Notes under the pieces: generated by a model | What the model was told of the DNA's origin: nothing | Database searches by the model: none | What the model saw: the letters and a program-made list of their open reading frames with translations, nothing else | Part shown: positions 12,596 to 18,801 of the stretch, in pieces | Layout: each line of letters opens with the position of its first letter | Position numbering within the stretch: position 1 is the stretch's first letter | Origin: a virus | DNA length: 22,453 bases | Virus record (IMG/VR): IMGVR_UViG_3300030329_006207 | Coordinates: 1 to 22,453 of that record | Strand: one strand, 5' to 3' | Made by a program: the position numbers and the translations under genes

Positions 12596-14064
12596 TTAGA
12601 AGAGGGTAGGTATCTATAATAGACCTCCAGCATTAAAGTGCAGAGGCATGTAGAGTATAATGCTCCATCAGGTCCAACTTGACCATGCCCACCGGAAGGA
12701 AGCCATGATCCGTCTTTCTGCTGTGATTCAGATATTAGTGTTTGATAAGAATCGTTATATTGTCTCCAATGATTACCTTGTTTTTGGAATGCTGCTAAAG
12801 AATGATAGTACCAAGCATATGCTTGATTAGGAGGAAAGGATTTAGGTTTCTTAGAGATAATTAAATCTAAAGATTTGTCTTCGAGCTTAGAAGGTGCTCC
12901 CAACATTCTAGCGCTGTAAGCTCCTACACCTGTGAGAGATAATTTACCTCGTTGACCATCATTTACTCTATATCTAAAGTAGCCATCAGTGCCATTAGGA
13001 TCTTCAGCTGACTTCAAATAACGGACAGCTTTTTGTTTGGCTCTTTCTAGTCCAGAAAATTTAATGCCAGTTAGCTCGGCTGCTTTTAACGCTTGTATAT
13101 TCCATCCAGAGACAGATAAGTCTCCTGTACCATTTGATCCATAGGAATATAACCACCCGCCCCCATTTGTCTGACCTTCAATTACTATTGGAATGCCTAC
13201 CTTAAGCGCAGGAGATATTCTCCTAAAAGAGGTACGAGCATTTTTATTCATAGAATAGGCTTCTGCTAATGAATACATTGCAATGCCATGTTCATATGAA
13301 AGGTTACGATCACGAGAGGTTGTAATATATCCCTTACCTTTATCTGATACATCCAAGAGGTACTCAATTGCAGCTTTAACTGATTTACCGAACTCAGGTG
13401 AATCAACAGTCTCACAATGACCACTATATGCTAGTAAAGCAAACGATGTCATTGCGATAGGAAACTTTGTACCAAAAGAACCATCCGGCTTCTGCTGAGA
13501 TTTGATCCATCTCAGAGCATTTAAGACCTGAGTGTCCATTTTTCTCTTACCACCTGCTTTAATTAAACGATTAATTCTATCAGATGTACCACACCTACCT
13601 CCCATAGCTGTAGGTACTCTAAAGCCGCCTCCAATACCAGTCCCAAATCCACCAGCTCCAAACCCATCATTAAAACTAGTACCTATAGTTGGTGCTAAAC
13701 TATCAACAGACGGTAATGATATATTTGAAAGATTATTAGATACGATAACATCAGCTGGCTTGCTATCAGGTCTCGAGGGTCTACTGTTGCGAACAGAAGT
13801 AGCAAACGTATTTTTATTGATCTTTACTTCTTTTTGACCCTGTGTCGCAGATACTATTAATTCTATCTGCTCATCTTTTAAAATGGCAATAGTTAAAAAT
13901 GCTAGCAACATCATTAAGAGACCAATGATGCATATAGAAATGCCTAATGAGATTGCTTTGCTACGATTTTCTTGTCGACGTACTATATTTTCTATAGGAT
14001 CCTCTTCTGGTACATAAACAACATTAGCAACCGGAGCATAATAACTATGTTCGTTTGCCTTCAT
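12592..14064 (-). CDS. Membrane-anchored squalene-cyclase/prenyltransferase-repeat protein, host-derived
   Basis: 490 residues. Residues 1-36 are cytoplasmic-type, 37-62 a hydrophobic anchor (ISLGISICIIGLLMMLLAFL) and about 65-160 a Ser/Asn/Gly-rich linker ending in a glycine-rich FGAGGFGTGIGGGF. From about 180 to 485 comes an alpha/alpha toroid with prenyltransferase/squalene-cyclase repeats, seen as QQKPDGSFG (191-199), QTNGGGWLYSYG, and QQKDGSW near the C-terminus. This architecture is common in Verrucomicrobiota and Planctomycetota genomes and unusual in phages. The catalytic DxDD of true squalene-hopene cyclases is not visible, so terpene cyclisation should not be assumed; protein or lipid binding at the cell surface is possible. 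It lies six bases after the interrupted gene and overlaps a tiny membrane gene. Confidence 0.8.
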   Translation of the reverse strand: MKANEHSYYAPVANVVYVPEEDPIENIVRRQENRSKAISLGISICIIGLLMMLLAFLTIAILKDEQIELIVSATQGQKEVKINKNTFATSVRNSRPSRPDSKPADVIVSNNLSNISLPSVDSLAPTIGTSFNDGFGAGGFGTGIGGGFRVPTAMGGRCGTSDRINRLIKAGGKRKMDTQVLNALRWIKSQQKPDGSFGTKFPIAMTSFALLAYSGHCETVDSPEFGKSVKAAIEYLLDVSDKGKGYITTSRDRNLSYEHGIAMYSLAEAYSMNKNARTSFRRISPALKVGIPIVIEGQTNGGGWLYSYGSNGTGDLSVSGWNIQALKAAELTGIKFSGLERAKQKAVRYLKSAEDPNGTDGYFRYRVNDGQRGKLSLTGVGAYSARMLGAPSKLEDKSLDLIISKKPKSFPPNQAYAWYYHSLAAFQKQGNHWRQYNDSYQTLISESQQKDGSWLPSGGHGQVGPDGALYSTCLCTLMLEVYYRYLPSSK

Positions 14065-14069
14065 TCATT

Positions 14070-14420
14070 CTACTTTTTCTTTTTCTTAGGCGGATGCCCG
14101 TGAGATTGTTCACGAATAACTCTTACGTTATCAGCTTTCATCGTCACTAAAAAGCCATTAACATCAACATAATACTCTTCAATAATTCCCTGCGGTGTTA
14201 AGCTATGATCAACAACTCTAAACTCTTCATCTTCATCAGCACCGACCGGTGCAACGTGAGTAGCTCAGTTATGTTCTAGATCTTTACCAGTATGATCATC
14301 CTTACCGTGCTTCTTATCAGCCCAGTCAGGTACACCATCTTTATCAGCATCTGGCTTTTTCTTTTTACTTTCAATGAATGTTTTCCATATAGGATCTTGT
14401 CTATCACCAACTCGTTTCAT
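14070..14420 (-). pseudogene. Small charged protein gene interrupted by in-frame TGA
   Basis: From ATG 14420 the frame encodes 51 residues (MKRVGDRQDPIWKTFIESKK..., then PDADKDGVPDWADKKHGKDD, a Ca2+-loop-like Asp-rich segment) and meets TGA at 14265-14267. The same frame then stays open for 64 more codons (VAPVGADEDEEF, GIIEEYYVDVNGFLV, PPKKKKK) to TAG at 14070. Codon and amino-acid style are the same on both sides, so a single nonsense change, a sequencing error or stop read-through would explain it. TGA is an ordinary stop elsewhere in the window. A perfect class B box precedes the start. If not broken, the product would be 116 residues. Alternatively only the 51-residue N-terminal protein is made. 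Confidence 0.6.
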
Positions 14421-14425
14421 ATTAT

Positions 14426-14433
14426 TATTTATG
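14426..14433 (-). promoter_or_regulatory. Class B (T4-late-like) promoter
   Basis: CATAAATA on the minus strand, five bases before ATG 14420. It probably drives the whole leftward run through the prenyltransferase-repeat gene. Confidence 0.6.
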
Positions 14434-14452
14434 GTTATTTGTTGAATTTAAA

Positions 14453-14469
14453 GGAACATAGCTAAAATA
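14453..14469 (+). promoter_or_regulatory. Class A promoter for tRNA-Arg
   Basis: AAGGAACA-tagc-TAAAATA. The predicted start lies near 14475, about four bases before the mature tRNA. That this box also sits in front of a tRNA shows it is transcriptional and not a translation signal. Confidence 0.65.
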
Positions 14470-14478
14470 CACACAGAG

Positions 14479-14554
<76 letters not shown>

Positions 14555-14565
14555 GAAAATTATAA

Positions 14566-14582
14566 GGAACTATTATATAATA
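14566..14582 (+). promoter_or_regulatory. Class A promoter
   Basis: AAGGAACT-atta-TATAATA, eight bases before ATG 14591. Full consensus match. Confidence 0.7.
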
Positions 14583-14590
14583 AAGAAAAG

Positions 14591-15262
14591 ATGGGACATC
14601 CTAATTACTCTACCGACGACATCATTGCAATGTTAAAGTCTAATGTTGCGTCTCGTACCGTTATTAATAGCAAGGATATTGTTGCTGATATTACTCGTTT
14701 GCTTAATAGGTGGTACGAAAAGAAGAAGCGACCCCTCTACACATATGACATGTTGAGCGGGAAAAAATGCGCGATGGGAATTAAAAAGCTCTTTCACAGC
14801 CGTGTTAAAAAATTCGGCTCTATCGAAAAGGTAATGACCAGTTACCTCGGAAGGGCTAGCAAGCCTAAGAAGGAAGCTAACAGGGTGTTAGACCCAGATG
14901 ATCCAGCAGCATACAGGCGTTTTAAGACGAGAATGCCTGATGGCCGGGTTGATTGGTCTTGGAGGCATCCGGAGCAAGCAGCGAAATTATTCAACCGTCC
15001 TGCTCCACGACCACAGCTGAGTAATGACGAGAGAGTAGAGTGGGCTGCTGAACTTACCAAAGACACATGTCATAGAACTGACTTAGTAGTAGAGAATGGA
15101 TGTTTAGATTGCTGCTATGGGTATGTTTGTCAGGTTTACAATCGAAGGTATGAAACTGACTCCGGGAGAATTGTTAGAAAACCTAACAAAACTATGCTCA
15201 AGCATATGCGACAAAATCCGGATAAATACCGTGTACCATTAAATGAACAGCTTGAAAAATAA
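14591..15262 (+). CDS. Unknown basic protein with C-terminal cysteine cluster
   Basis: 223 residues, basic throughout. Residues 1-90 are helical-looking (YSTDDIIAMLKSNVASRT; DITRLLNRWYEKKKR). Residues 100-145 include the repeated-looking AYRRFKTRMPDGRVDWSWRH. A Cys cluster follows: C160, C171, C174, C175 and C180 within DTCHRTDLVVENGCLDCC-YGYVC, which could bind zinc or a metal cluster. The remainder is basic (RIVRKPNKTMLKHMRQNP). Nucleic-acid binding is plausible from charge and cysteines; no family recognised. It has its own class A promoter and follows tRNA-Arg. Slightly GC-richer codon use than the adjacent small genes. Confidence 0.65.
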   Translation: MGHPNYSTDDIIAMLKSNVASRTVINSKDIVADITRLLNRWYEKKKRPLYTYDMLSGKKCAMGIKKLFHSRVKKFGSIEKVMTSYLGRASKPKKEANRVLDPDDPAAYRRFKTRMPDGRVDWSWRHPEQAAKLFNRPAPRPQLSNDERVEWAAELTKDTCHRTDLVVENGCLDCCYGYVCQVYNRRYETDSGRIVRKPNKTMLKHMRQNPDKYRVPLNEQLEK

Positions 15263-15279
15263 CGAACTTACGTATAATA
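15263..15279 (+). promoter_or_regulatory. Class A promoter for tRNA-linked operon
   Basis: CGAACT-tacg-TATAATA, five bases before ATG 15285, overlapping the stop region of the upstream gene. It likely drives 15285-15982, including tRNA-Met and tRNA-Leu. Confidence 0.65.
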
Positions 15280-15284
15280 AAGAT

Positions 15285-15608
15285 ATGAAACTTGAACTTA
15301 AAATTTTTATCTGTTTTATCATTACTTTCCTGTATGTTAACTATAGTATATGGGCTAACAAAAGCGAAGAGCAAGAAGTTGTTCAAGTTGGACAGGAAAA
15401 AGTTGTTGAAGGATTTGAAGTCCGGATCGTTAACGACCATACAAACGAGCGTCTAGAATTAACAAAAACTCTAGATGAAGCACTAGCATATATTGAAAAA
15501 TACTCAATGCATCATAACGACCTTATAGCATTTGATCTGGCTACTGGGTCTAAAGTAGCCAGTAGTGGTGAAGGTAATGGAGCAATTTATAGGGGATCTT
15601 TTGAATAG
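15285..15608 (+). CDS. Small membrane-anchored or exported protein of unknown function
   Basis: An in-frame ATG exists at 15243, but it lies upstream of a class A promoter whose box ends five bases before ATG 15285, so 15285 is chosen (107 residues). It starts MKLELKIFICFIITFLYVNY, a hydrophobic helix of about 15-17 residues acting as signal or anchor, then SIWANKSEEQEVVQ and a soluble part with FEVRIVNDHTNERLELTKTLDEALAYIEKY. No named domain. The TAG stop shares its G with the first base of tRNA-Met, so RNase P processing would cut this mRNA inside its stop codon. Confidence 0.65.
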   Translation: MKLELKIFICFIITFLYVNYSIWANKSEEQEVVQVGQEKVVEGFEVRIVNDHTNERLELTKTLDEALAYIEKYSMHHNDLIAFDLATGSKVASSGEGNGAIYRGSFE

Positions 15609-15683
15609 CGCTTGTAGCTCAGTGGTTAGAGCACACGACTCATAATCGTTAGGTCGCAGGTTCAAATCCTGCCGGGCGCACCA
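15608..15683 (+). tRNA. tRNA with CAU anticodon (elongator Met or Ile2)
   Basis: 76 bases: acceptor GCGCTTG/CGGGCGC (G-C at 1-72, so not an initiator; two G-T pairs), D arm GCTC...GAGC, anticodon loop CTCATAA with CAT at 15641-15643, T arm GCAGG-TTCAAAT-CCTGC, discriminator A, encoded CCA. The 27-43 pair is C-T, a mismatch. CAU can read AUG, or AUA if modified to lysidine. Because the other two tRNAs here read AGA and UUA, an Ile2 role for the abundant AUA codon is plausible but not shown. Confidence 0.92.
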
Positions 15684-15694
15684 AATAAACAAAT

Positions 15695-15907
15695 ATGCTA
15701 TCTAATTTACAAAAAAGGCTCAAAGCTAAAAGACATATTAAGGGACTCAAATCTAGAAAGTCTCTATTAGAAACACAGCGAATGCTTGCATGCCAAAAAA
15801 GGGACGGTTATTGGATTAGGAATATTGACAATGAGCTACGAACAGTGAATAAACTTTTGGAAGAAGCTTTGTCAGATTTCGAAAATAAACGATACAGATG
15901 CGAGTAG
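15695..15907 (+). CDS. Small basic coiled-coil-like protein between tRNA genes
   Basis: 70 residues with a very basic N-terminal half (NLQKRLKAKRHIKGLKSRKS) and heptad-like Leu spacing (NIDNELRTVNKLLEEALSD). No family recognised. It starts 11 bases after tRNA-Met and its TAG stop shares its last base with tRNA-Leu, the same arrangement as the preceding gene/tRNA pair. It has no visible promoter of its own, so it is probably on the 15263 transcript and freed by tRNA processing. Confidence 0.55.
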   Translation: MLSNLQKRLKAKRHIKGLKSRKSLLETQRMLACQKRDGYWIRNIDNELRTVNKLLEEALSDFENKRYRCE

Positions 15908-15982
15908 GGAGTGTAGTCCAACGGCAGAGACAGCGGACTTAAAATCCGTCCAGTGCGGGTTCGACTCCCGCTGCTCCTACCA
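15907..15982 (+). tRNA. tRNA-Leu (UAA) with short variable loop
   Basis: 76 bases: acceptor GGGAGTG/TGCTCCT (G-T at 1-72 and 7-66), D stem GTC...GAC with GG in the loop, anticodon stem GCGGA/TCCGT, loop CTTAAAA with TAA at 15940-15942, variable loop only five bases (CCAGT), T arm GCGGG-TTCGACT-CCCGC, discriminator A and encoded CCA. The anticodon reads UUA leucine. Bacterial tRNA-Leu normally has a long variable arm, so this class I body is unusual and its charging is uncertain. Confidence 0.88.
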
Positions 15983-16019
15983 TTTTTATACCAACATCGC
16001 GATAACTCGTTCATATTTA

Positions 16020-16027
16020 CATAAATA
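16020..16027 (+). promoter_or_regulatory. Class B (T4-late-like) promoter
   Basis: CATAAATA, five bases before GTG 16033. Same 8-mer, spacing and start codon as at 22392. Confidence 0.65.
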
Positions 16028-16032
16028 TTTAT

Positions 16033-17142
16033 GTGAAAGTGTTGGCAAGCTTGTTTGGACTCCTAGCTTCTATTGTTCTAGGAACAGCAACCTATGCTCA
16101 GACGTCTATTTCTACTCCGTTTGGCTTTCATACTCAGACTATACAGCATGTGGGTCCCAATGGAAAACAAGGGCATTTTACCTTAGTAGGATCCCCGGCG
16201 TTTACAAAAGGGTCGTCCACAATTGAAGAAATCTTTGGCATAAGCAATCAATTTGGTCTAGCTCAGGGTGATTTTACAGAAGCTGATAAAATATGGATTC
16301 ATGACCCGGAAACGGATTATTGGTCCCAAATTTATTACCAAACGCCTCAATGGCCTTTTTTTACAGAGGGATGGAAACAGATAGGGCAAGGAGATTTAGA
16401 TGCTAGTACTGTAAAGATACCTCAGAATGCTAGTATATTTTTACAGAGTGGAGTTGGAGTAAGCGATCGACCTGCTTCTCATAGTGTAGCATTTGCTTAC
16501 CTTCTTAATATACCACCGTGCACTAATTACGAAGCAAAACCCGGTACTTTCAATTTTTTTAGCCGTAGTGCTCCTGTTGGCATACCTTTACGTGATACGA
16601 GTCTTGAAAATTCTCCCGGGTATACAAAAGGCGACCAACATAATTCAGCCGATGTTTTATGGCTTCCTAATGGTGTATGGAATGCGCGTATATACGGTTA
16701 CAGCCAGTTTTTTTATACCGATGACCTTCCGCCCTTTTTTACTGCAGGTTGGAAACAAGTAGGAAAGGGTGATGAAGATATGGGGCATGTGCTATTAACG
16801 CAGTCTTTTGTAATACAAACCAAAGGACCTGGAGGTAATATTGCAATATGCAATCCTTTTGCTACCAAAGTAACTACAGCTGCACCAGGAGCCCCGCCAT
16901 CACCAGAGGTAGATGTTACAATAGATCTAGATTTAGACAGATTTGTTGTGAGCTGGGTATCCGCGGGCAGAAATATTAGATACTCTATAGAAGCATGGGA
17001 CGAGTGGTCTCGCCAGTGGTCCCGGGTCATAGTTAATGACCCGGTCTCGTCCGGAGAGCGGATTTATAATTGGGCATCTCTTGAAATGCGGAGCGCTGTT
17101 GGCCGTATAGCATGTGAATGGATAATACCTGATATGCAATAA
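16033..17142 (+). CDS. Secreted beta-rich protein resembling Verrucomicrobiota exported proteins
   Basis: 369 residues with a classical Sec signal peptide (MKVLASLFGLLASIVLGTAT, cleavage near YA-QT at 22-23). The mature part has two related blocks: GDFTEADKIWIHDPETDYWS...FFTEGWKQIGQGDLD at about 78-122 and GDQHNSADVLWLPNGVWNAR...FFTAGWKQVGKGDED at about 200-250. Such blocks recall the TIGR02597-type repeat proteins of Verrucomicrobiota. A Pro/Ala linker (TTAAPGAPPSPE) leads to a C-terminal beta-sandwich-like domain (VDVTIDLDLDRFVVSWVSAG). A full late-type box precedes GTG. It could be a virion surface protein or a product exported by the infected cell. The family link is from memory of the pattern and is tentative. 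Confidence 0.6.
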   Translation: MKVLASLFGLLASIVLGTATYAQTSISTPFGFHTQTIQHVGPNGKQGHFTLVGSPAFTKGSSTIEEIFGISNQFGLAQGDFTEADKIWIHDPETDYWSQIYYQTPQWPFFTEGWKQIGQGDLDASTVKIPQNASIFLQSGVGVSDRPASHSVAFAYLLNIPPCTNYEAKPGTFNFFSRSAPVGIPLRDTSLENSPGYTKGDQHNSADVLWLPNGVWNARIYGYSQFFYTDDLPPFFTAGWKQVGKGDEDMGHVLLTQSFVIQTKGPGGNIAICNPFATKVTTAAPGAPPSPEVDVTIDLDLDRFVVSWVSAGRNIRYSIEAWDEWSRQWSRVIVNDPVSSGERIYNWASLEMRSAVGRIACEWIIPDMQ

Positions 17143-17159
17143 GGAACTCTCATATAATA
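17143..17159 (+). promoter_or_regulatory. Class A promoter
   Basis: AAGGAACT-ctca-TATAATA, five bases before ATG 17165 and immediately after the stop of the secreted-protein gene. Confidence 0.7.
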
Positions 17160-17164
17160 TTCAT

Positions 17165-17350
17165 ATGGAAGGACAACCAACTAATAAGTTACCAACTCTC
17201 AGAGAAGTTCAAGAGATTAAAAAACGGCAAGGGTTTCCACTCCCGAAACCATATGTAGAAGAAGAAGTTATCAAAGAAACTACACGCTTTAGTAGACAAA
17301 GTACTATAATCGCGAGAGCTAAAATGGAATCGACAGTTGGTTTGCTTTAA
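17165..17350 (+). CDS. Small protein of unknown function
   Basis: 61 residues, polar with Pro/Lys-rich stretches (LPTLREVQEIKKRQGFPLPK) and a basic C-terminal half (TTRFSRQSTIIARAKMEST). No family recognised. Bounded by class A promoters on both sides: one five bases before its ATG, the next starting one base after its stop. Confidence 0.6.
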   Translation: MEGQPTNKLPTLREVQEIKKRQGFPLPKPYVEEEVIKETTRFSRQSTIIARAKMESTVGLL

Positions 17351-17351
17351 A

Positions 17352-17368
17352 GGAACTAGTATATAATA
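17352..17368 (+). promoter_or_regulatory. Class A promoter
   Basis: AAGGAACT-agta-TATAATA. The last A of the box is also the A of an ATG at 17368, so that ATG cannot be in the transcript; ATG 17374, five bases after the box, is the likely start. Confidence 0.7.
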
Positions 17369-17373
17369 TGGAT

Positions 17374-17745
17374 ATGCCAGCGTTAAACAATTACTCACCC
17401 GATTCATCCAAGCGCCGCCTGAAGATTTCAATCAGGTATCATGACACAGGTGCCGTCTTCCACCAGGTGCGATACCTCGACAAGAAGCTCTCCAACAACG
17501 ATGTCTTAGAGCTGATGTGGTGCGAGTGGAATAGAGGCTCCCAGCGTGAGAGTCAGAGATTCTTAAACGCACAGGTCCGTAATATGATGGTCAGCGACAC
17601 CATCTCCATCCAGGAGGGAGGAGTGCGCGGTCCGACTAAGCACTACATCTGCGAGATGGTCGGCTGGCGGGAGCTGGGAGCATGGCCCGGTGACGACGAG
17701 GACATCAGCACCATCAACGAAGCTGTAAGCAGGGTAGCATTATGA
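17374..17745 (+). CDS. Unknown protein with GC-rich codon use
   Basis: 123 residues from ATG 17374 (an ATG at 17368 overlaps the promoter box). N-terminal RRLKISIRYHDTGAVFHQVR suggests beta strands; the middle has DVLELMWCEWNRGSQRESQRF; the end (GWRELGAWPGDDEDISTINE) is acidic. No family recognised. Codon choice differs sharply from its neighbours: ATC, CTC, AAG, GAC, CGC and ACC dominate over the usual ATT, TTA and AAA. That suggests selection for high expression or transfer from a GC-richer genome. Overlaps a tiny membrane gene by 4 bases. Confidence 0.65.
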   Translation: MPALNNYSPDSSKRRLKISIRYHDTGAVFHQVRYLDKKLSNNDVLELMWCEWNRGSQRESQRFLNAQVRNMMVSDTISIQEGGVRGPTKHYICEMVGWRELGAWPGDDEDISTINEAVSRVAL

Positions 17746-17810
17746 TAGTAATTTTCCTTATTATAGTTATATTGATACTCGCACATGACAAGTATCCAGA
17801 CGGAATCTAG
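17742..17810 (+). CDS. Very small membrane peptide
   Basis: 22 residues: one hydrophobic helix (MIVIFLIIVILILA) followed by HDKYPDGI. It overlaps the upstream stop by 4 bases (ATGA), a typical translational-coupling arrangement, and a class A promoter follows directly. Too short for any family call; the overlap and the hydrophobic run support a real membrane peptide. Confidence 0.4.
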   Translation: MIVIFLIIVILILAHDKYPDGI

Positions 17811-17813
17811 TAA

Positions 17814-17830
17814 GAAACTTTTATATAATA
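17814..17830 (+). promoter_or_regulatory. Class A promoter
   Basis: GAAACT-ttta-TATAATA with the exact four-base spacer; the hexamer differs at one base. ATG codons follow at 3 and 6 bases. Confidence 0.65.
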
Positions 17831-17833
17831 TAG

Positions 17834-17992
17834 ATGATGAGCAGAGCAGAAAAACATAAAGCCAAGATGGATAAAATGGGCTATAGTTTCTCAAAGGGAG
17901 CCGGTTATGTCCAAGGATTTTTATTGAGGAGAAACCCGACATTTGTTGATAGGAAGAAGCAGGCAAATAAGCGCGCTTGCCGAGCATTTTAA
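17834..17992 (+). CDS. Small very basic protein of unknown function
   Basis: 52 residues (51 if the second ATG at 17837 is used, which is six bases from the box and fits other class A genes better). Rich in Lys and Arg (SRAEKHKAKMDKMGYSFSK; RRNPTFVDRKKQANKRACR). A G-Y-S-F...G-A-G-Y-V pattern lies in the middle. It may bind nucleic acid by charge; no family recognised. Preceded by a class A promoter. Confidence 0.55.
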   Translation: MMSRAEKHKAKMDKMGYSFSKGAGYVQGFLLRRNPTFVDRKKQANKRACRAF

Positions 17993-18015
17993 TTGATACC
18001 AAGCTGGACTTGATA

Positions 18016-18033
18016 ACAACTTACTTTATAATA
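18016..18033 (+). promoter_or_regulatory. Class A promoter, variant
   Basis: ACAACT, five bases, TATAATA, then nine bases to ATG 18043. It keeps the AACT core and the full TATAATA. Confidence 0.5.
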
Positions 18034-18042
18034 CTGTAATAT

Positions 18043-18450
18043 ATGAGCGAAAGATCTACAAAATGGCAGAGAGATAACTTCTCTAATAAACAAATTCTAG
18101 AACACTTATCATTGTTAAAGGTCGAAGAGCCAGAGTGGGGAGACTTGGGAGAAAAGGGATGGAATGAAGGGTGGAATGAAGCTATTGAAACTCTTACTGA
18201 TATGTTTTATTGTCTTGATTTACCTGATGAAGAGTTTGGCGCGATGGCTCTTAATAAGGAAACTAACATGTTTGAGCATATCGGAAAAGAACCAGAAGAT
18301 GCAAAGCAAATTCGACTCGATAAGGAAAAGCAGCTTAAAGACTATGCACCCAAAAGTGTAGATACTGCACATTATTCTGAAATTACAGTCCCGGCATTAA
18401 GCTCAATTTTTGAAGGAGCAAGCGAATATAATATTCCACTAGCTGATTAG
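18043..18450 (+). CDS. Unknown acidic protein
   Basis: 135 residues. Starts SERSTKWQRDNFSNKQILEH, then an acidic Trp/Glu-rich segment with WNEGWNEAIETL, a helix (LTDMFYCLDLPDEEFGAMAL) and a more basic end with DKEKQLKDYAPKSVDTAHYS. No recognised family. The pattern of charged helices suggests a small soluble globular protein. A variant class A promoter precedes it. Confidence 0.6.
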   Translation: MSERSTKWQRDNFSNKQILEHLSLLKVEEPEWGDLGEKGWNEGWNEAIETLTDMFYCLDLPDEEFGAMALNKETNMFEHIGKEPEDAKQIRLDKEKQLKDYAPKSVDTAHYSEITVPALSSIFEGASEYNIPLAD

Positions 18451-18473
18451 CGTACAAAGTTTTATAAAAAAAT

Positions 18474-18695
18474 ATGGTATATAGCCAACATATTAATAAA
18501 TATCCCTTTATGGGATACGAAACAGAGCTTAAAAGAATGGTGGATATAGTTAAAGTAAATTTAACGGCTATTAACGCGTTATCTGAGTGTAGTGATGAGC
18601 AAAATGTATGTGATATGATATGTGCTATTAACGGGCCGATAGATCAGTTATCATGTTACATAGACACTTTGATTGAAGAAAAGGAACTAAGCTAA
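18474..18695 (+). CDS. Small helical protein of unknown function
   Basis: 73 residues, predicted helical (ETELKRMVDIVKVNLTAINA; MICAINGPIDQLSCYIDTLI) with four cysteines (including ECSDEQNVCDMIC). No family recognised. The upstream TATAAAAA is three bases from ATG, close to but not matching class B. The next class A promoter overlaps its last codons. Confidence 0.55.
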   Translation: MVYSQHINKYPFMGYETELKRMVDIVKVNLTAINALSECSDEQNVCDMICAINGPIDQLSCYIDTLIEEKELS

Positions 18696-18699
18696 TATA
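18683..18699 (+). promoter_or_regulatory. Class A promoter, altered -10
   Basis: AAGGAACT-aagc-TAATATA, four bases before ATG 18704. The upstream element and spacer are exact, while the box is TAATATA instead of TATAATA. Confidence 0.55.
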
Positions 18700-18703
18700 A
18701 CGT

Positions 18704-18790
18704 ATGAACAAAAAACTTTTAATCGCTCACTTGGTTGATATTGCATGCTGGTTTGCTCTGGGACTTTTCTTTGGAGCTTATTTTCTTTAA
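18704..18790 (+). CDS. Tiny single-span membrane protein
   Basis: 28 residues: MNKKLLIAHLVDIACWFALG then LFFGAYFL. It has a basic start and one long hydrophobic helix. Class A promoter four bases upstream. It opens a block of tiny membrane or lipoprotein genes that ends at the lysozyme gene, so a role in lysis or envelope modification is possible. Confidence 0.5.
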   Translation: MNKKLLIAHLVDIACWFALGLFFGAYFL

Positions 18791-18801
18791 CAGGTAAGTA
18801 T

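Noticed and set aside
13532-13837. Proline-rich plus-strand reading frame
   Set aside because: It is the antisense shadow of the Gly-rich linker of the prenyltransferase-repeat gene, with no start signal.
14265-14267. Reassigned TGA codon (genetic code change)
   Set aside because: Many other genes in the window end with TGA in tight overlaps, so TGA acts as a normal stop.
15243-15284. Longer start (ATG 15243) for the small membrane protein
   Set aside because: The class A promoter lies downstream of it, and ATG 15285 directly begins a proper signal/anchor sequence.
15198-15692. Minus-strand reading frames over the tRNA-Met region
   Set aside because: They run antisense across a firm tRNA and a plus-strand gene; no promoter or family support.
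16493-17030. Reading frames in other phases within 16033-17142, both strands
   Set aside because: They lie wholly inside the secreted-protein gene, which has a signal peptide, repeats and a promoter.
17368-17370. ATG 17368 as start of the GC-rich gene
   Set aside because: Its A is the last base of the TATAATA box, so it would not be in the mRNA; ATG 17374 fits the five-base rule.
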